Assembly (NCBI GenBank): GCA_015227615.1 | Contig: JAALGZ010000008.1 | Location: 1,364,001 to 1,428,000, forward strand | From: Labyrinthula sp. Ha | Taxonomy: Eukaryota > Sar > Bigyra > Labyrinthulida > Labyrinthulaceae | Reading direction: 5' to 3' | Length of the DNA stretch: 64,000 bases | Shown: positions 21,508 through 35,800 of the stretch, piece by piece | Layout: each line of letters opens with the position of its first letter | Numbering within the stretch: position 1 is the stretch's first letter | Notes under the pieces: generated by a model | Database searches by the model: none | Told to the model about the DNA's origin: nothing | The model's input: the letters and a program-made list of their open reading frames with translations, nothing else | Position numbers and translations under genes: made by a program

Positions 21508-22933
21508 TTTTAAATTCTTTTCTTAGAAGTTGTTGTTTTATCTTTTTGCAGAGGAGTTAAATTTGATATGGCAAAAAAGGACAAACCGTTTGAAATATTA
21601 GAAATCAATGTCCCAAAATGTCAGATTCGCACACTTTCATACACTTTATTTTGGGCATGGAAAAAATATTGTACTGATTCTATAGAAATGAATACTCATC
21701 CATTAGTTGCCTAGTAGATATCTCTACAAATACTTTCTCTTACGCTTCTTGAAACTCCTTCTTGATTATACTATAAAATCTACTTAAGGGTCAAGTTCCG
21801 AAGGGTAAAGTCATATGTATAACACTACACTTGAACTTTAGGAGAGTTGTATGAAAGAGTATATTTCTAATTAATTGCATGCACTAGTAATAAGTGAGCT
21901 GTGCGCGAACTGAACAACTGATTAATTATGGTTATGTCCCGGTTTTTATTATTAGCATCAAAGTTGGGGAAGAACTTGTTCGCTTTTAGTCTGCAACTGG
22001 AAGAGGTGTCAGAGTTACCACAGATTTTTTTTCTATACTTATATAATATACTAGATAAAGGGATGATGCCATTTAGATTGTAGCTCATTCCAAAATTCGC
22101 ATACTAGATTCTAATGCAGATTAAATGCACCAGTTCTATCAAGTGAATCTCAGGATGTAGCAGTGAGGCCGGTTGGTAAGGCGAAAAACTGTTTTTCAAG
22201 AGTCACGATTCATGGGTAAAGAATCCTAAAATTATTGAAAAATGAAGCAATATGATTAAAGATGTACGCTTGTTCTAAAGGTACTGATGAGGAAAGCTAT
22301 AAACTTCACAACGCCGAGAATGCGACTTTACTTTCTTACCAATAAGTATTTCAAGCTACCAGAGACAGGTTGTTCCCCCCAAAAAATGCATTGAAACAGA
22401 TGAACTGGACAACCTCATTACTGAGAACTTATGATCTAGCTAGGATTAAAGATACCTCTAGATTTTTTTTAATTTGTCTATTTTGTTAGGATTCATGAAG
22501 TAATAGTGAATAATTCTATGAAAGCTTAGCTCTTTTGCAAGGGTATATCAATTCTTCTGTGAACTGAATTCAAAAGTTTTAAAAAGGATCTTTCTTATTA
22601 TTATCTTCACCTGAGTATCCAGATCGGTTTATGTAGTAGAATAGGTTATAATGAAGGCAACAAAAGGTTATCATCTTCTCTCTTGCACAATATACCTAGG
22701 GCGAAAAAACTCAGAAAATGAAAAACCACGTGTAAAGCCATTGAAAACTGTGATCAAAGACATCTTTTGGAGGAAAAGAATTAAACTTTAAAACAGGTAT
22801 TATCTATAACTATTCTAAGAATAGAACAGGGTTACCATATATTTGATCACTTTTATATTTCTTGAGGTTAATTAAGGATTATTTTTGCATGTTAATTTAT
22901 GCAATTGGGGGCTTATCCTTTGTTTTAAAAAGC
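21508..22933. other. intergenic, degenerate
   Basis: AT-rich sequence without a supported gene. At about 22160-22200 there is a D-arm-like stretch (GGCCGGTTGGTAAGGC) but no matching T-arm. The last ~150 nt probably belong to the diverged 5' LTR of the neighbouring copia-like element. Confidence 0.4.
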
Positions 22934-23024
22934 GGGAAATATATATAATCAACGTAATGGTTTTATCTCACCTAGTAAAACTATTAACAACTAAGAAATA
23001 ATAGTAAAAACTTTCAGCCTTATT
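22934..23024 (+). repeat. 3' part of diverged 5' LTR of the copia-like element
   Basis: Shares ATCTCACC, AACAACTAAGAA and ACTTTCA.CCTTATT, in the same order and spacing, with 27020-27110. A TATA-like stretch precedes it in both. The LTR start could not be aligned. Confidence 0.45.
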
Positions 23025-26000
23025 CATAAAATTAATTTAAGAGCCAATAAATACCGCTACGGCATAAAAAATCTGTAAGATACTTCGACTGGAACTCATT
23101 GGACTTTTGCCTAAGGGAGTCGCGAGTGAAGTTCTACTTCATAAAACTTGGATTTCGGAACTGGATCCCTGAAGGAACTCTACTGAAATCCACTAATACT
23201 GAGTCAGTAGCTTCCCAAAAATCGAAGGCCCTGGCAACATTTACCATCTCCATAGACAGTAATCTCGCTATAGATTTATTTTATCTCAATGACGCACATC
23301 AGATCTATAAGAAAATCAAGCTCATATCAATGGGGGATGAGACAACGGAGATCTTAAAAACCGACAAGTAGCTTTCGAAATTAAATATAAAAGGAGTTAA
23401 TATTGGCTACTCAACACTTTTATTCGACTAATTTTCAAATTGGATAGCTTTGGCAACGAACTTGACCATAAACATGTTTTAATAATGTCTCTTAACAAGT
23501 TTCCACAAGAGATATTTAGTTTTCCATATAATCAAAAGGTGGTGATCGAAAGTGCTATTGTAGATAATCTAACTTTTGAAGATAAATTCAACTCAGGAAT
23601 ATGATATTTAATCGAAAGAAGAGTACACCGATTGGCGGGAAAACAATTACATTCTCATCTGTTATGCAAAACAAAAAGCTTCCATCGTGTAGTTTTGAGT
23701 CACAATAGAATAGATATCCGAAGTTTTAAAAGTTTCAAACAAATAGGACATCATTGTAGAAACCGTCCCCGCAAAAAAACGGTTGAATGGTTAATGCATA
23801 AACAACTCGATGCAAGAACACACTTCGCCAAGCAACCAATAAAATTCCAATAAATTGAAACCTAGTTCTGTTGCTTTTCCTGTACAATCATGAAAAAATG
23901 AATAAATTCAAAGATTTTCGTTGTAGCATCCGTGGCTTTTATCATTTCACCGGAAATAACGATTTATTTAAAACTCTTGAACAATGCCAGTCACAGCACG
24001 TACCTGCAGCAAATGATGTTATAACTTACAACTTAAAAAATACGAATGTTGTGTTCAGGGGGGGGAGAAGCATGGATGTTGAATTATAAAAGGTTTTCTT
24101 CGAAGAAATAATACCGAGTTTTATGTTTGTTCCCTGGCTAAAATCAAAAGGTTTTATATTAAATTTTTAATTGAACATATTCTTGTAGAAACTAACTCAT
24201 CCTACTTATGTACCCAAAATAAAAATTTTAAAATAGAGATTTAGTAAAAAACTACAAACCGAATATAACACTAGCAGTAACATATAAGACTTTGTAGTAT
24301 ATATTGAATCGTATCGCACCAAGAAGTGTAAATAAATTTCTGGTAAAGTTACCGGTTTTTCATTGCTATAAAAATATGGAGTATATGAGAGTTGCGCAAA
24401 AGGAATATAAAAATTCAAAGACAATTTCATCAGAACTCCGAAAACTGTAAGAAAACCACTTGAACTAATTTTCTCAAATTCTCTTGAAATCTTTACACAT
24501 AGCCCGAATGGTTTGTAGGGCTGTAGTCTTAACTTATGTCAATTCACATTTTTTGTGGGTGCTTAACTTAAGTAACTGATCGGAAGTCCCGCAGATTATA
24601 GTAAAACACATAACCAAATTAAAAAGACAATTGCCAGGAACAGCGTTGTATTTTCATAAATATAACATTTAGGGATTTAGAACAACGGGTTTGGTTATTT
24701 TCCTTTATAAAATCATAATTGAACGTAGATATTCGATGCTATATGTATACGAAGAAGATGGTAGGTTGGAGGGGAATATCAATCTATTGATAGACGCTAT
24801 GCAACCAAAGTTGAAGCACGCAAACTTATGAGTGGACTATTGATCGCTTAAATTAAACTCCAGAAAAATCTTAGAGTTTGTTTTGTCTAAATAGAGTAGA
24901 AAATGTCTCAAGAACAAAACAGTTGGGTATCATTTGCATCGAACAAGAGGGTGTTAGGGAGCATATGATATGTCCAAGTAAATAGAGAATCCAGAGCAAG
25001 ACTTCAATATATTTGAGCAAAGATCTATTTTCATAGGTAGTCTAGAGCTTTGGCAAGGTTGTGTGGTCTTGAAATAATCCACAAGAAAGTAATCCCCAAC
25101 TGTTTCCTCGACTCTGGATGAAAGTAGGTTTTAAATGGTAATGATGTAGAAGAATTCATTGAAATCATTGAAACATAAAACCACGGGATATTTACAGTTA
25201 GAAATGACCTGGCTCATCGTATCCAAGAACTTAGCGATTATCATGTATCTGCAGAGATAGGTTGAAAAAAATAAAATATTGAAGTTGAGCAACAAAATGA
25301 GCATACTGCCAAGAAACAAACAGAAACAACACCACACTTGAATAGAAACTTCAAAATTTCAACAGAGAAAATAATTGAAATAGCCGCAAAGACATCCGAC
25401 ATGGAAAAAATGTTTCCGCTTCGTAATTGAAGAGATTAAACGAGCTCTTTATTCCATAGGATAGAAAAAAATGGGTTGAGGAGTATAAAATCTAAAAGTT
25501 CTAGGGAGCGTAGGGCAGTTTAGCGTCGCAGATGAGCCAGATGGTGTTCAGAATTTTCATATCATGAAATTTTTGAATAAAAACTGACCAAAAATGTTAA
25601 CTGATGTGTTCGAATGTACATTTGACCGCCCATTGGAGATTTAATAAGCAACGTAAAATGATACTACTCCCTAGAGGTTCCTCCATATTTTATAAATATA
25701 GTTTTGATAATAAGTTGGAGTAGAAACTGGAATATCAGGCAAGTTGAGGCTGTTTGATTGTACCTTTATGGTAGATTAGACTTACTAGTTTGAATGCAAC
25801 TACCACAAGGTCGCAAAGTCGCAACCCAGATAATTTAAAACTTTATACATGCGGGGAATCATACATGACTTTAAACAAAGTGAGAAATATGTTTCTGAGC
25901 CACGGATAAGTTTCTTAGGAAGCTATATTTTAAGATACCACTTAACGAAGGGGTTGTTTATCATCTGACAGACGATTAAAATACTATTTTATTAGTTTTC

Positions 26001-26861
26001 TATGAATATAGCGTCGCATATGACTGAAACACGGAGGAGCTAATTAAGTGTTCAAGAAAAAACTATCGGAAAACTTCCAGACAAATACACTGAACTTAGT
26101 AAGAAATTCGTTGCGTTAGAATTAGACAGACATGGAAAACTATTGTGGTTACATCTGAAGAAAAAGATCATTGAGCTTGCTGAAGAATGTAGTATGAAGA
26201 AAGATGGAGCAACTAACATCTCCACACCTATGATAGTAAACCCTGGAATACCAACTGTTGACAACATTGAAATACACAAACTCCGTAAAAAAGTCAGCAA
26301 AATATCATATATTGTAAGGAATCTTCTACCAGACGTTTATTTCACAGTTAACTTTATCATCGTAAACCTAAGCACGGAAAACTTGGAATGTACAAAATAT
26401 GAAGCGGCATTTTATGATGTGCATTGAATACTCAACAATATGCAACCCAAGAAGAACACAAAGAAAACTATAATTTGCGATCATATAGTGGCGATTCTTT
26501 CGCGCATTGCATCAAATCTAGATTCAAATCCACTGGAGGTTGCATTATTTATATTCGAAAAGTACCTATTGCCACAAATGCAGAAAATGAAGTGGGTTTC
26601 GACATCTAAAGGGATCTCTGAATGCTTAGCATTGAACATAGTGGTAAAATGGCTTTATATTAATTCTATACTTAGGCAGAAGATTTTTGTGTTTCAACAA
26701 AAAATATCTGATGTTTTTTACGATACAAAATCCGCTGGAGATATCTCATAGTCAGGGCCCGGCAATGCTCCAAGGTGTTTAGTCAATAAATAATTTCTAA
26801 TTTGACAAAGTACTGAGGAAGATATACTTTAAGTAAAAGAAATAGGAATGAATGAAAATAC

Positions 26862-27110
26862 TGTGGAATTATTTATGAAAAGCCTAGGGAAAACAAGGTT
26901 TGAGAAATTTAGAAGGGATATGCTTCACAGTATTCCATAACTACGGAGGGATATTCTATATTTAGAATAGTTAACGATAGATCCTGTCTAAAAGGTTCTC
27001 TCGTTTTCCTCTAAGGAGCAGAATATAAATATATGGACAGAGTAAGGTATTGTCTCACCAAGAAAGAGTTTGAACAACTAAGAAGTAATAAAAAAACTTT
27101 CAACCTTATT
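26862..27110 (+). repeat. candidate 3' LTR of the copia-like element
   Basis: Starts TGTGGAATTATT, similar to typical copia LTR starts, about 110 nt after the RNase H-like fragment. Its 3' part (27020-27110) matches 22934-23024. The exact end is uncertain because similarity continues past the nearest CA. Confidence 0.45.
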
Positions 27111-28705
27111 AAAAAAAACAAAACAGACAGGAATCATTCCGGGGATGAAAGTTGTTGCAGCTGAACCATTTACTATTCAACAAAACAAGTTTCTCGCCAT
27201 AAGAGTGCAAGCAAATTCTAAGAACTTAGTAAAATTTTATTCTCGAAAGCGAATATAGAATTGATAGAGCTTGAAAGACATGATGGTTTATTACTGAAAC
27301 ATGGATTTGAGTACGAGGAGTATGAAAGATACCAAGAGTAACTACTATCTTCAGATGTGTAACATTAGATCTGGAAGAATTCATAGAGGGGGTAAATCTT
27401 TGTTGTTTTCTTCAATTTAAAAGTTGAAAGAATACGGGCGATTAGCTAAATATGCTATGGTATATTGGTTCTTTTACTAGGCGGTATACATGTCACTATT
27501 ACCCATGCAGAAAATAATAATTAAGCAATGATATGGTATTTTTACCTTAATCGGTTCAGATTGTTTTTGTCAACTCGGTAAAAAAAAGTATTTACAGAAA
27601 GGAATAAATGAATAAGTAGAAAAAGATTTATTACCCATGGGTAATAATACATAGAGCATCTTGCAGGTAGAAAATTAACCCCGATTAGAATCTGAATACC
27701 AAACAACAGAAATATATAGAGAGTTTAGGAGGTATAGGGTTTTCAACGTTGCAAGTAAATTAACTGAAGTGGTATTCTTATAGATCTAACTAACTATAAA
27801 AATAATTAAGAAGTTCTACATAGGCTCTAAAGCTTGAGAGTTGTAGTAAGTAATTATATGAACTAGCTTAAAGAAGTTCTTTATATATACATAAACTTCA
27901 GTCACCTAATCGAATCCACGTACTTGATTAAGCATAGGATAAAGTAGTAAATGTGTATGTGGGAAAGAATATACCTCAAGGTTTATACTTTCTGAAGTTA
28001 GTTCATTACTGCAGTTGTTGAAAAACACGAAATTGCGATCCATTACAATTATGACTCAAATAATACCTGAAAATAAACAACCCTAACATCCTGCCTAATG
28101 ATTGGCTTTACTTAATATAATGTTTCTACTAGAAATATTCAACCACTAGGTGTATGAATTGTAAAGAAAAACTATGTTGCCTTAATTAAAAATTTTGCTC
28201 CTGTGACCTTTTATTCTTATAATAGAAAAATACCAGAAAAAACTTTACTAATTATAAGATAAAAATTTCGCACATAGAAATAATTCCTAACTTCAGAGCT
28301 AAACAAAATATTCTTTTACCAGGAAGAAAACTCCAAATGTGTAGAAAAAATAACTTCCTGCATGAAAATAATCTTGACTAAATAAGCAAAAATAAATATT
28401 TTCACAATGACAGAACTTTTTCGGACCCAAGTGAAATATACTACAGCACATACAAAGTAATCTCTTGTTCATATTGATCAACCATAAACTATGCTAATCC
28501 ACTTCAATATTGCGACCCTTTTATTGACTAATATTCAGTCTACTCATTAAAAAAAACTTTTACTATAAAAAAACAATTTAGAAACATATCCATATACTTT
28601 TTTTTACAAAGAAACCATAACTATTATACTTTTTTTACACATTTTCATTCTATAACAATATAAAAAAAAATCTTTGCTAAATCCTTAATAAAATTATGCA
28701 AAGTT
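27111..28705. other. intergenic, nothing recognised
   Basis: AT-rich, with no plausible gene. Short protein-like runs near 27110-27360 could be further retroelement relics but match nothing I can name. Confidence 0.45.
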
Positions 28706-29837
28706 TTAAACATATCCTTCAGACTCAGCTTCATCCATTTCATCCAAAAGCCCAATTCTTGTTCCAACCTTTTCCCTTTTATTTATTTTTATACTATCTG
28801 ATGCTAGTTCTGTTTGTTTTCCTTTTATAAACTCTTTCATTCTTCTTAAACATCCTCTTTTCTTTCTAGTATTTAATCCAACAATTAAAACAATATTGCA
28901 AAGAGTTAAATCTACTGGAATAAAATAAATAAAATTATACAAAAGCTCATTTACAACTCCTGGAGTTACTCTAATAAGTAAAAAGGATATTCCATAAAAA
29001 AGAGAAATCTTTCTTAAAATACTAAACCTAATGAGTGCTTTTTTCGCAGACTTAAAATAACTTGAATCTTGTCTTAACAAATAATCATTTTCAGGTGGAG
29101 AAGATTGTAATCTCAAATATTCTTTTATATCTTTTATCACTTCTGTTAATAAAATTTTATACTAAAAATATCTCCACAGCCACGAATTAAAAGACATAAA
29201 AATAGTGTTTTTGTTGTAGTATAAGCAGTTTTTCTTGGAAATAAACTTGTTATCCAAAACATTTGATATACCAAAATATCAAAACAAGGCATAAATTTAT
29301 GATAATTTGATACTATATGTGCTCTTTTGACTATATATTGTTTTCGAAATTGTGTAAAGTATACTATATAAGCTGTATAACTTTTTGAGAATAAAGACAT
29401 TGAAATACAAAAAAATAATATGCAATTAAAAACTAGAGCTGTAAACAAAACGTCTTCTCCAAGAGATGCGGTTTTAAAGTTTGTTAATTTATATGCCGAA
29501 AGAGATATTTCAAGTATACCTCCAAGAAGAACAAATGAAGCTTTGTATAAATGTTCCCACTTTGAAATTAAGAGCGTTTGATATATAAAGGCGAAAGAAG
29601 CAGAGAGAAGCAGGATAAAACTTTCAAGACTTTTTCATTTTGATTACATAACGAAATATTTCTTTGATTAAGTTCTTGTTCGTCATGAAAATAAAACGCC
29701 ATATCTCTACCTTGACTCCAACCTTCTTTACACACACATTCTTCAAACAGTTGGTTTGTTGAATTATCTAATTCTTCCACACAACTTCCGTGTAAACCAC
29801 ATTCTCCAAGAAACCCAAGATTAAAACATGTTTCCAT
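28706..29837 (-). pseudogene. inverted frameshifted copy of the EGF/7TM gene
   Basis: Paralogue of the gene at 18709-19851 in opposite orientation, split over three frames. Segment 29837-29568 encodes the EGF module and start of TM1 with only three changes in about 72 residues. A deletion of about 7 nt relative to the intact copy then shifts frame near 29610. Segment 29448-29146 encodes TM3-TM5 at roughly two-thirds identity. A further 1-nt loss near 29150 shifts frame again, and 29140-28706 encodes the TM6-TM7 region and a diverged tail. None of the breaks has intron-like borders, so I call it a pseudogene. Sequencing error cannot be excluded from one window. Confidence 0.7.
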
Positions 29838-32800
29838 CGTTTTTATTTGGTGTCGGAAGTTATGTTCTTCTTTCGACTGTATCTAGCTTGGGTTGTTCCA
29901 ATACTGATAGTTGTCCCGGTAATGTAGGTTTTCATGGGGTACACTTTGAATTCTTCTATTGGAATACTATTAATGGAACAATGGAAAAGCATATTTTAAC
30001 ACTTCCAAGGAAGAAAAATGCTGATTTTTTTTAAATTTACAAAAAAAAATGTTCAAGTACAAATTTTTGGGAAAACAAAAGGAAAACATGAGGAAAAGTA
30101 TAAAGATTTTTCCGATTAAATAAATATGATGCTGATGAGATTAAACTTTGATAGTTTTAAGTTTTCCTGGATTGAAGAATTATTTTTTTTTGCCGATCTA
30201 CTGAACCCGTTACAGGTATTTGATCCTGTTTCAGAAGAACATTGGTTACTGAATTCCTTATGAGGAAATGCTTAATCACATTATATTTATCTAATATAAC
30301 AGATAGAGCAACATCTAGTATATTATATCCAGTTTCCCACAAACTATAGAATATGTTGTTATCTGAACTCTATCGGGTCATGTTTAAGCTATACCCAAAA
30401 TATTACCTTGAAAGCACGAGTATCATGGTAACAAACTACATTAACTTTACAATAGATGCTACAACTTGCACGACTTTTAACTATTCCTCAGATTTACTTT
30501 TATCTATTAATTTTCTAGAGTTTTTAACTTTGCTTAATCAGGTTGCTTCTATTTAATGGTATCAGCCCCGCAAATCAGGCTTCAAACTTGGATTTGCGCC
30601 GGATTATAAACTTTCATCGAGTAAGACTTTTTACATATAAACAAAATATATTATTAAATGAGAATGCAAACATATTATTGAATACCCCAAGTTCTCCAAA
30701 CTTTTTATTCAATTTCCATTTATATTCTCTTGTAAGGCTGAGAGAAAAAGGTATCGCTAAGGTTGAACCTCCACTCCGTGTAGACCAATATTCATGATTT
30801 CCCCCATAAACTTTCTATGACCATAAGAACAGTATTTAATAGTTCCTTGCGCAGCTAAGCAAAAAATTTTCCCACGGGCATAACTTTCCTCTAAGAATAC
30901 TTCGATCTACTTCTGCAGGAAACAAGGGATATTTATTCTCTCTTCAAAAATTTCCATTTCTTTTTATATATTCTGTGAAAACTCTACTAAGAATAAATCG
31001 CCCAGAATAAAGAAAAAATGAATTTAAGAACGAATCCAGAAGAGATTGCTTCAGTGTGCTGAGTACAGGAAACAATATTCGTTGAGGAGAAAGTGATCAA
31101 ACTCTTAGGTGAAACCAATGCATATGAAGGTGGTTAAACTAGTTATCTCATAAATATTTATATATTTATGAATTATAACCTCGTGGCTAATTGATTTGGA
31201 GAATTTGAATATTTGCATGCATGATTTCGATTTCGTTTTCTTGCATCATTTAGAATAAAATTGCCAGGAAAGGCTCACATCTACTTAAAAGATCCCAATC
31301 AAAGCTTAAATGTAGCAAACACATTTAATATTTAAAATATTATGGCCAAGACTTAGATAAATCGATTGAGTTGGCTCTAAGAACTACATTACTATCTAAC
31401 TTCAACCAAAATGAATATTACCATAGTGAACCAACTGAAGGTATGTATAAACTAGAAAATAATATGAATCTATGTGTGGATTTTATTTAGTTTCGCGTGT
31501 CTAGGAAAGAACTTTGATTAAGTTAATACTCCGTTGTTGTTAACAAAACCGTGAGTACGATTGTGTTTAAACAAGTCTAGGCACTGCCACTCAGTAATGT
31601 TCCTTGGAATATGTATTACTAAATTATGTAATGGAACATTACCGGGAATATTAGAAGTTCATAAAAAGGTGCACGATTGCACACGTCTCATTTCTCACAG
31701 AAACTATCCTTATGAAAGTAATTTATAGTTTCGTAGACCGAGATAAAAGCCAATGAATATTCAAATGTATTGTGTAGGTTAATGCAGCTACAGTGTAAAT
31801 TCATTAATGGTGTTAAAAAACACAAGTTTCTCACTTGTCAACAGCCTTACATTGGGATCGTGCATTTCCCTACCATAAACCAAGAAAAACATTATGGATC
31901 GATAATGACACTTTAATTTTACAAAAGGACTTCCCAAATTTCATAGAAGAATTTGCTTGCTTGCCCAAAAGTGTTACCATTCTTGAGAACTCCTTAAGCA
32001 TATAATTAACTCCTGAATTGCTTTCTTTCTACTGCGCCTATACTTGAGCTCCAGCTGTAACTCCTGAAGACAAATTAGAGAAGGAAAGTCTTATCTGCCC
32101 TGATTCTTTAAATTTTGAAGTCCAGCCGTTGCTCCATTAAATGCTAGAACTGATTTGTTGTTTTGGATCTGGTTCTGTGTTCTTAAGCCATCTATGTAAG
32201 TTAAATCTAACTTGGTGCACCTGCTCTGATGAGATTCAACATCGCCGTAAATCTAAGCCAAGGTTTCTCTTCTAGATCTGATCAAGGTGTTAACGTCCAT
32301 AGGTTGTACTATAGCTGAAATGAAGATCTGAGCATGATTGAATGCATCATAGAAGCGATGTGCCTCAGTTACATATCCTAATAATGTGCCAGAAACTATT
32401 TCAAATGTTCTTAGCGATTATTTATCAAGGTTTCATGTTATTCACCACGGCCTCACAAGCTAGGATTCGCAAGCAACATCACATATAGCTATACATGATA
32501 TTTTTCTTGTAGCTTGTCCGGTGTCGCAACACATAGTGTCATATATTCAAGTACCATTTTATACTTATAGAGCCTTTCTATGGTGTCAAGAGGGGTTTCA
32601 GATTTTCTCCGATCTGAACGGGTATCAATTAACGTTCCACATTTGAACTTCAAAGCTCTGCTGAGATTTCACACTTAACCTACTAAATATATACCTTAGT
32701 GATAAGATTAAGAACATATAATATTTTATCTTAACCTTCGGTGATTTCTAGGGAAACTTAAAGGGATATTTTGTTTGGTAAATAAAAGTTAGAAGTAAGT

Positions 32801-35800
32801 GATGTTACTCTTCCTTACTGCTTGAAAAATTTTCAGACATATAACATCTTTTTTTGAAATTGTTGCAACGTTAGACATCTTAGGATCTATTATTTTGTTG
32901 TAAAATTTGAAAATCCCTACTACCTATCCAAAGTGCAGGTTTATTCTATTGTTTGCCTTAAAGACCTCTTTACGCAATCAGTATATATTAGCGCCCTTCG
33001 ATCTTATTCAGTATTTGTAAACCATTCTTTAACTTCTCAATAGTCAAAACGTAGGAATTATTCCGTTGAGAGAAGGGTTCCAAGATTACAAGTTTTAACT
33101 AGAATTACGATATCAAAAATTTTAAGGCAGCAGGCAAGGTATTTTTCTATAATTCCTGTTGGTAGCTATGTGATGTTCTCTGTGATTTTCCAATAGGTAA
33201 CGTTCCCAGAATAGTTATTTTCTTACTTTTAAATGGGTCGTTAAGCTTGTTTCCCTTTTTCTATAAGACCAAAAGTTAACATAGAAGGGACTACTAAGCA
33301 CGAAGAATTCCTTCCATAGTGACCAAATATTGCGTTAAAATATTACCGACCATTTTTAGTAGGCGCCTGAAAATGCTAAGAACAACAAGAGGTTACTCTA
33401 TTCGCCATAATTTGTCAATCTTTAGAATTTCATACATATATTTACCTGAGGTGGTTATGGGAACAGCTCATTGCAGAGGAGCTCCAGTTGATAATTAGAG
33501 AAATCCACTACTCAGAGGAAAGTCTTAAATGCTAACAAGAACTAAGGTGTAAATAATAAATTCCCTGAGTATAAGGTACGAAAATTAATTGAACGAAACA
33601 TTTCGGGAATATTTCGCTTAGTGTCCTTTTTGGTCGACTACCACCAAACCACATCGTTGGAATCAGGTTCCGTAGTGATATGTAGTAGTGCGGACTTAGT
33701 AACCCAGGTAAATATACAACTAGAATACCTCCGGCAAAATTATGTTTAACTCAATGACTAGTGTAGTTTCTATCATTTACTGGTGGGATTGCCTGAGTTT
33801 GACCAGGCATGAATACATTCATATCCTCGACTGGAAAACGGTACTACGCAACTACTTCAGAGACAAAAAAATATTCCTAATACCTCATCATCTGCAGATT
33901 CCACTGCAACAGCAAACCCAGTTAAGGGTTCCCTTCTGTCAATTTAATAAAATGTAACTGAACTGAAATTTCATATGGCAGACACAAGTATTCTCAGAGC
34001 ACGATACGAAAAAAAAGGTGCCGTATAAATGCTCTGTTTCGATAAATTTTCACATAAGATACTTATATGATTAATAAGAAATACTAGTTGTTGAGTCAAT
34101 CCACACAGAGCCTTTGTAAAATGATGCCTTTATGCTTTGGTTAATGCTTTTTATTCTAAGTGCCTTTAATCAAGAGTTGTCGTTTGCTTTTTATGTTATT
34201 TCATACAGTCTTGATTATTCGTTCTACCTATTCATAAATATTTAAACAATTATTACATGGCTAAGTGTGAATCACCAGAGATTTTATTAGGACACAAGAG
34301 CTTCTGAAACATATACCAGGGAGTCATTATGTATAAATTCTCATCCTTTACTTCTTAGAGAGCTTCTCTATTTATTGTTTGAGTCCGAAACCATTTTAAT
34401 TCCCTCGATTTCTAATAACTTTAAAAAAATATTCTAATTGCAACGTTTTAAGCTTAACAGATATATTCATCTACCTTAACCAGCTAGAGCAAATCCTTCT
34501 ACTAATAATTTTATCATACTGTGACTTGTGAGCTCTCTCAACTCTCAATAAAATTACACAAACCAGATTTAGTATTGTTTTCAGCTCCTTCCAATCTACA
34601 CAGAATCATTATTTAAATTTATAGGGCACATGCGCTAGAGAAGATTTGATGCTTATGTATAAATTCAAATTGATTTAATCATAATTCCTAACAAATTGAT
34701 TCTGTATTTCTAAAAAAAAAGACGATATTATGCCTCTGATACTCGGCTAATTCCCTATATTCAGAATCAATAATCCTGGGTAATAAAATACCAAAATAAT
34801 GTTAAAGTTTTGCATGTGTCCCTCAGATTCGTTCTAGAATTATTTTGTCATAGTAACTAGATGACTCTGCGGAAGGGGTACTTCACACGTTTTCTGCTTT
34901 TAAGATGATTTGAGCCACAAAGTACAAGGACAATAAAAATAATTATGGCTCGTTTTCTGAAGTATTGAACTTAGAAAAAACTAGCAAATTTCTTTAGAAA
35001 GTATTTAGACATTTCTGCAACTAATTTTACTTTATCATGTTAAGTTTAAGGGTCTGTGAAGTTTGCATTCTAGATACTGTGAAAAATTAGCCAAATACCA
35101 CCAAAAAATAAAAGTTACTTTGCTGAAAATTTTCATCATAGCCCTTACTTCCTTAGATATTGAATTTATAGCTTAAGTTAACTGCCAACTGTCATTAACT
35201 TTCACGTTCCAATAGAGAAAGTAATAACCATTGGTCAGAGTTATGCTTGTAAGATACAGTAATTATTGCTAGTAAGCCGCACCCCGATACTTTGGTACTT
35301 ATCAAACCCAGAAAAAAGATAACTTGGGGTTCTATAACTCAGGAGACTATTCATGAGTTTTGATTGCTCATATTTTCGCCTATATATTGGAACTCGATAC
35401 AAAGGTTGCCATAAGGCGATGAACTCTTGTTTACAAATTAAACAGCTCTATGGCTTGTGTGTATTGTACAGAATATCTTTGACGAATAAAATAAATTAGG
35501 TATTTATGGGTCGAGAATTGTTTGATTTGAATAGCAGAATTAACTCATGATCTTAATAATCTTGTATTTATTCAGGGAATATTCAACTAAGAGTATAGAA
35601 GAGAAAAAAGTCACCCTCCATGAGGTTTATGCTAATTAGTATCTTTTTATTAACCCTATAAATTATTTGACTTATTCTTTGTATTATCATCGAGAGGTTT
35701 GAAAGTGGAACCACCATCTTTGTTGCTGTAGCTAAATCATACCCTTGTTAGGTATTCCCACCCCGAGCTTCGAAGGCCAAAAATCTGAGTAACGAATTTA

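Larger units (their letters stand above)
22934..27110 (+). mobile_element. decayed Ty1/copia-type LTR retrotransposon
   Basis: Fragments occur in copia order. Gag-like 23099-23371 (ALATFTISIDSNLAIDLFYL and DAHQIYKKIK match the UBN2-type Gag block). A zinc-knuckle remnant is at about 23730-23780 (FKQIGHHCRNRPRKK). A protease-region remnant is at 23930-24060 (FTGNNDLFKTLEQ, then HVPAAND). The reverse-transcriptase C-terminal part is at 26143-26427 (STPMIVNPG, then YIVRNLLPDVYFTVNFI). RNase H-like is at 26440-26751 (VSTSKGISECLALNIVVKWL). Frames are interrupted throughout and the integrase is not recognisable. Diverged LTR 3' ends flank it. It is inactive. Confidence 0.55.

Noticed and set aside
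22160-22215. D-arm-like GGCCGGTTGGTAAGGC, possible tRNA
   Set aside because: No pairing acceptor stem or T-arm could be found downstream.
29828-30034. 68-codon plus-strand frame next to the EGF/7TM pseudogene
   Set aside because: Overlaps the pseudogene's 5' end on the opposite strand and resembles no family. A slight likeness to sequence near 18640 was too short to trust.
30157-30797. Short frames that might be retroelement integrase remains
   Set aside because: No HHCC or DDE residues or other diagnostic motif could be aligned.
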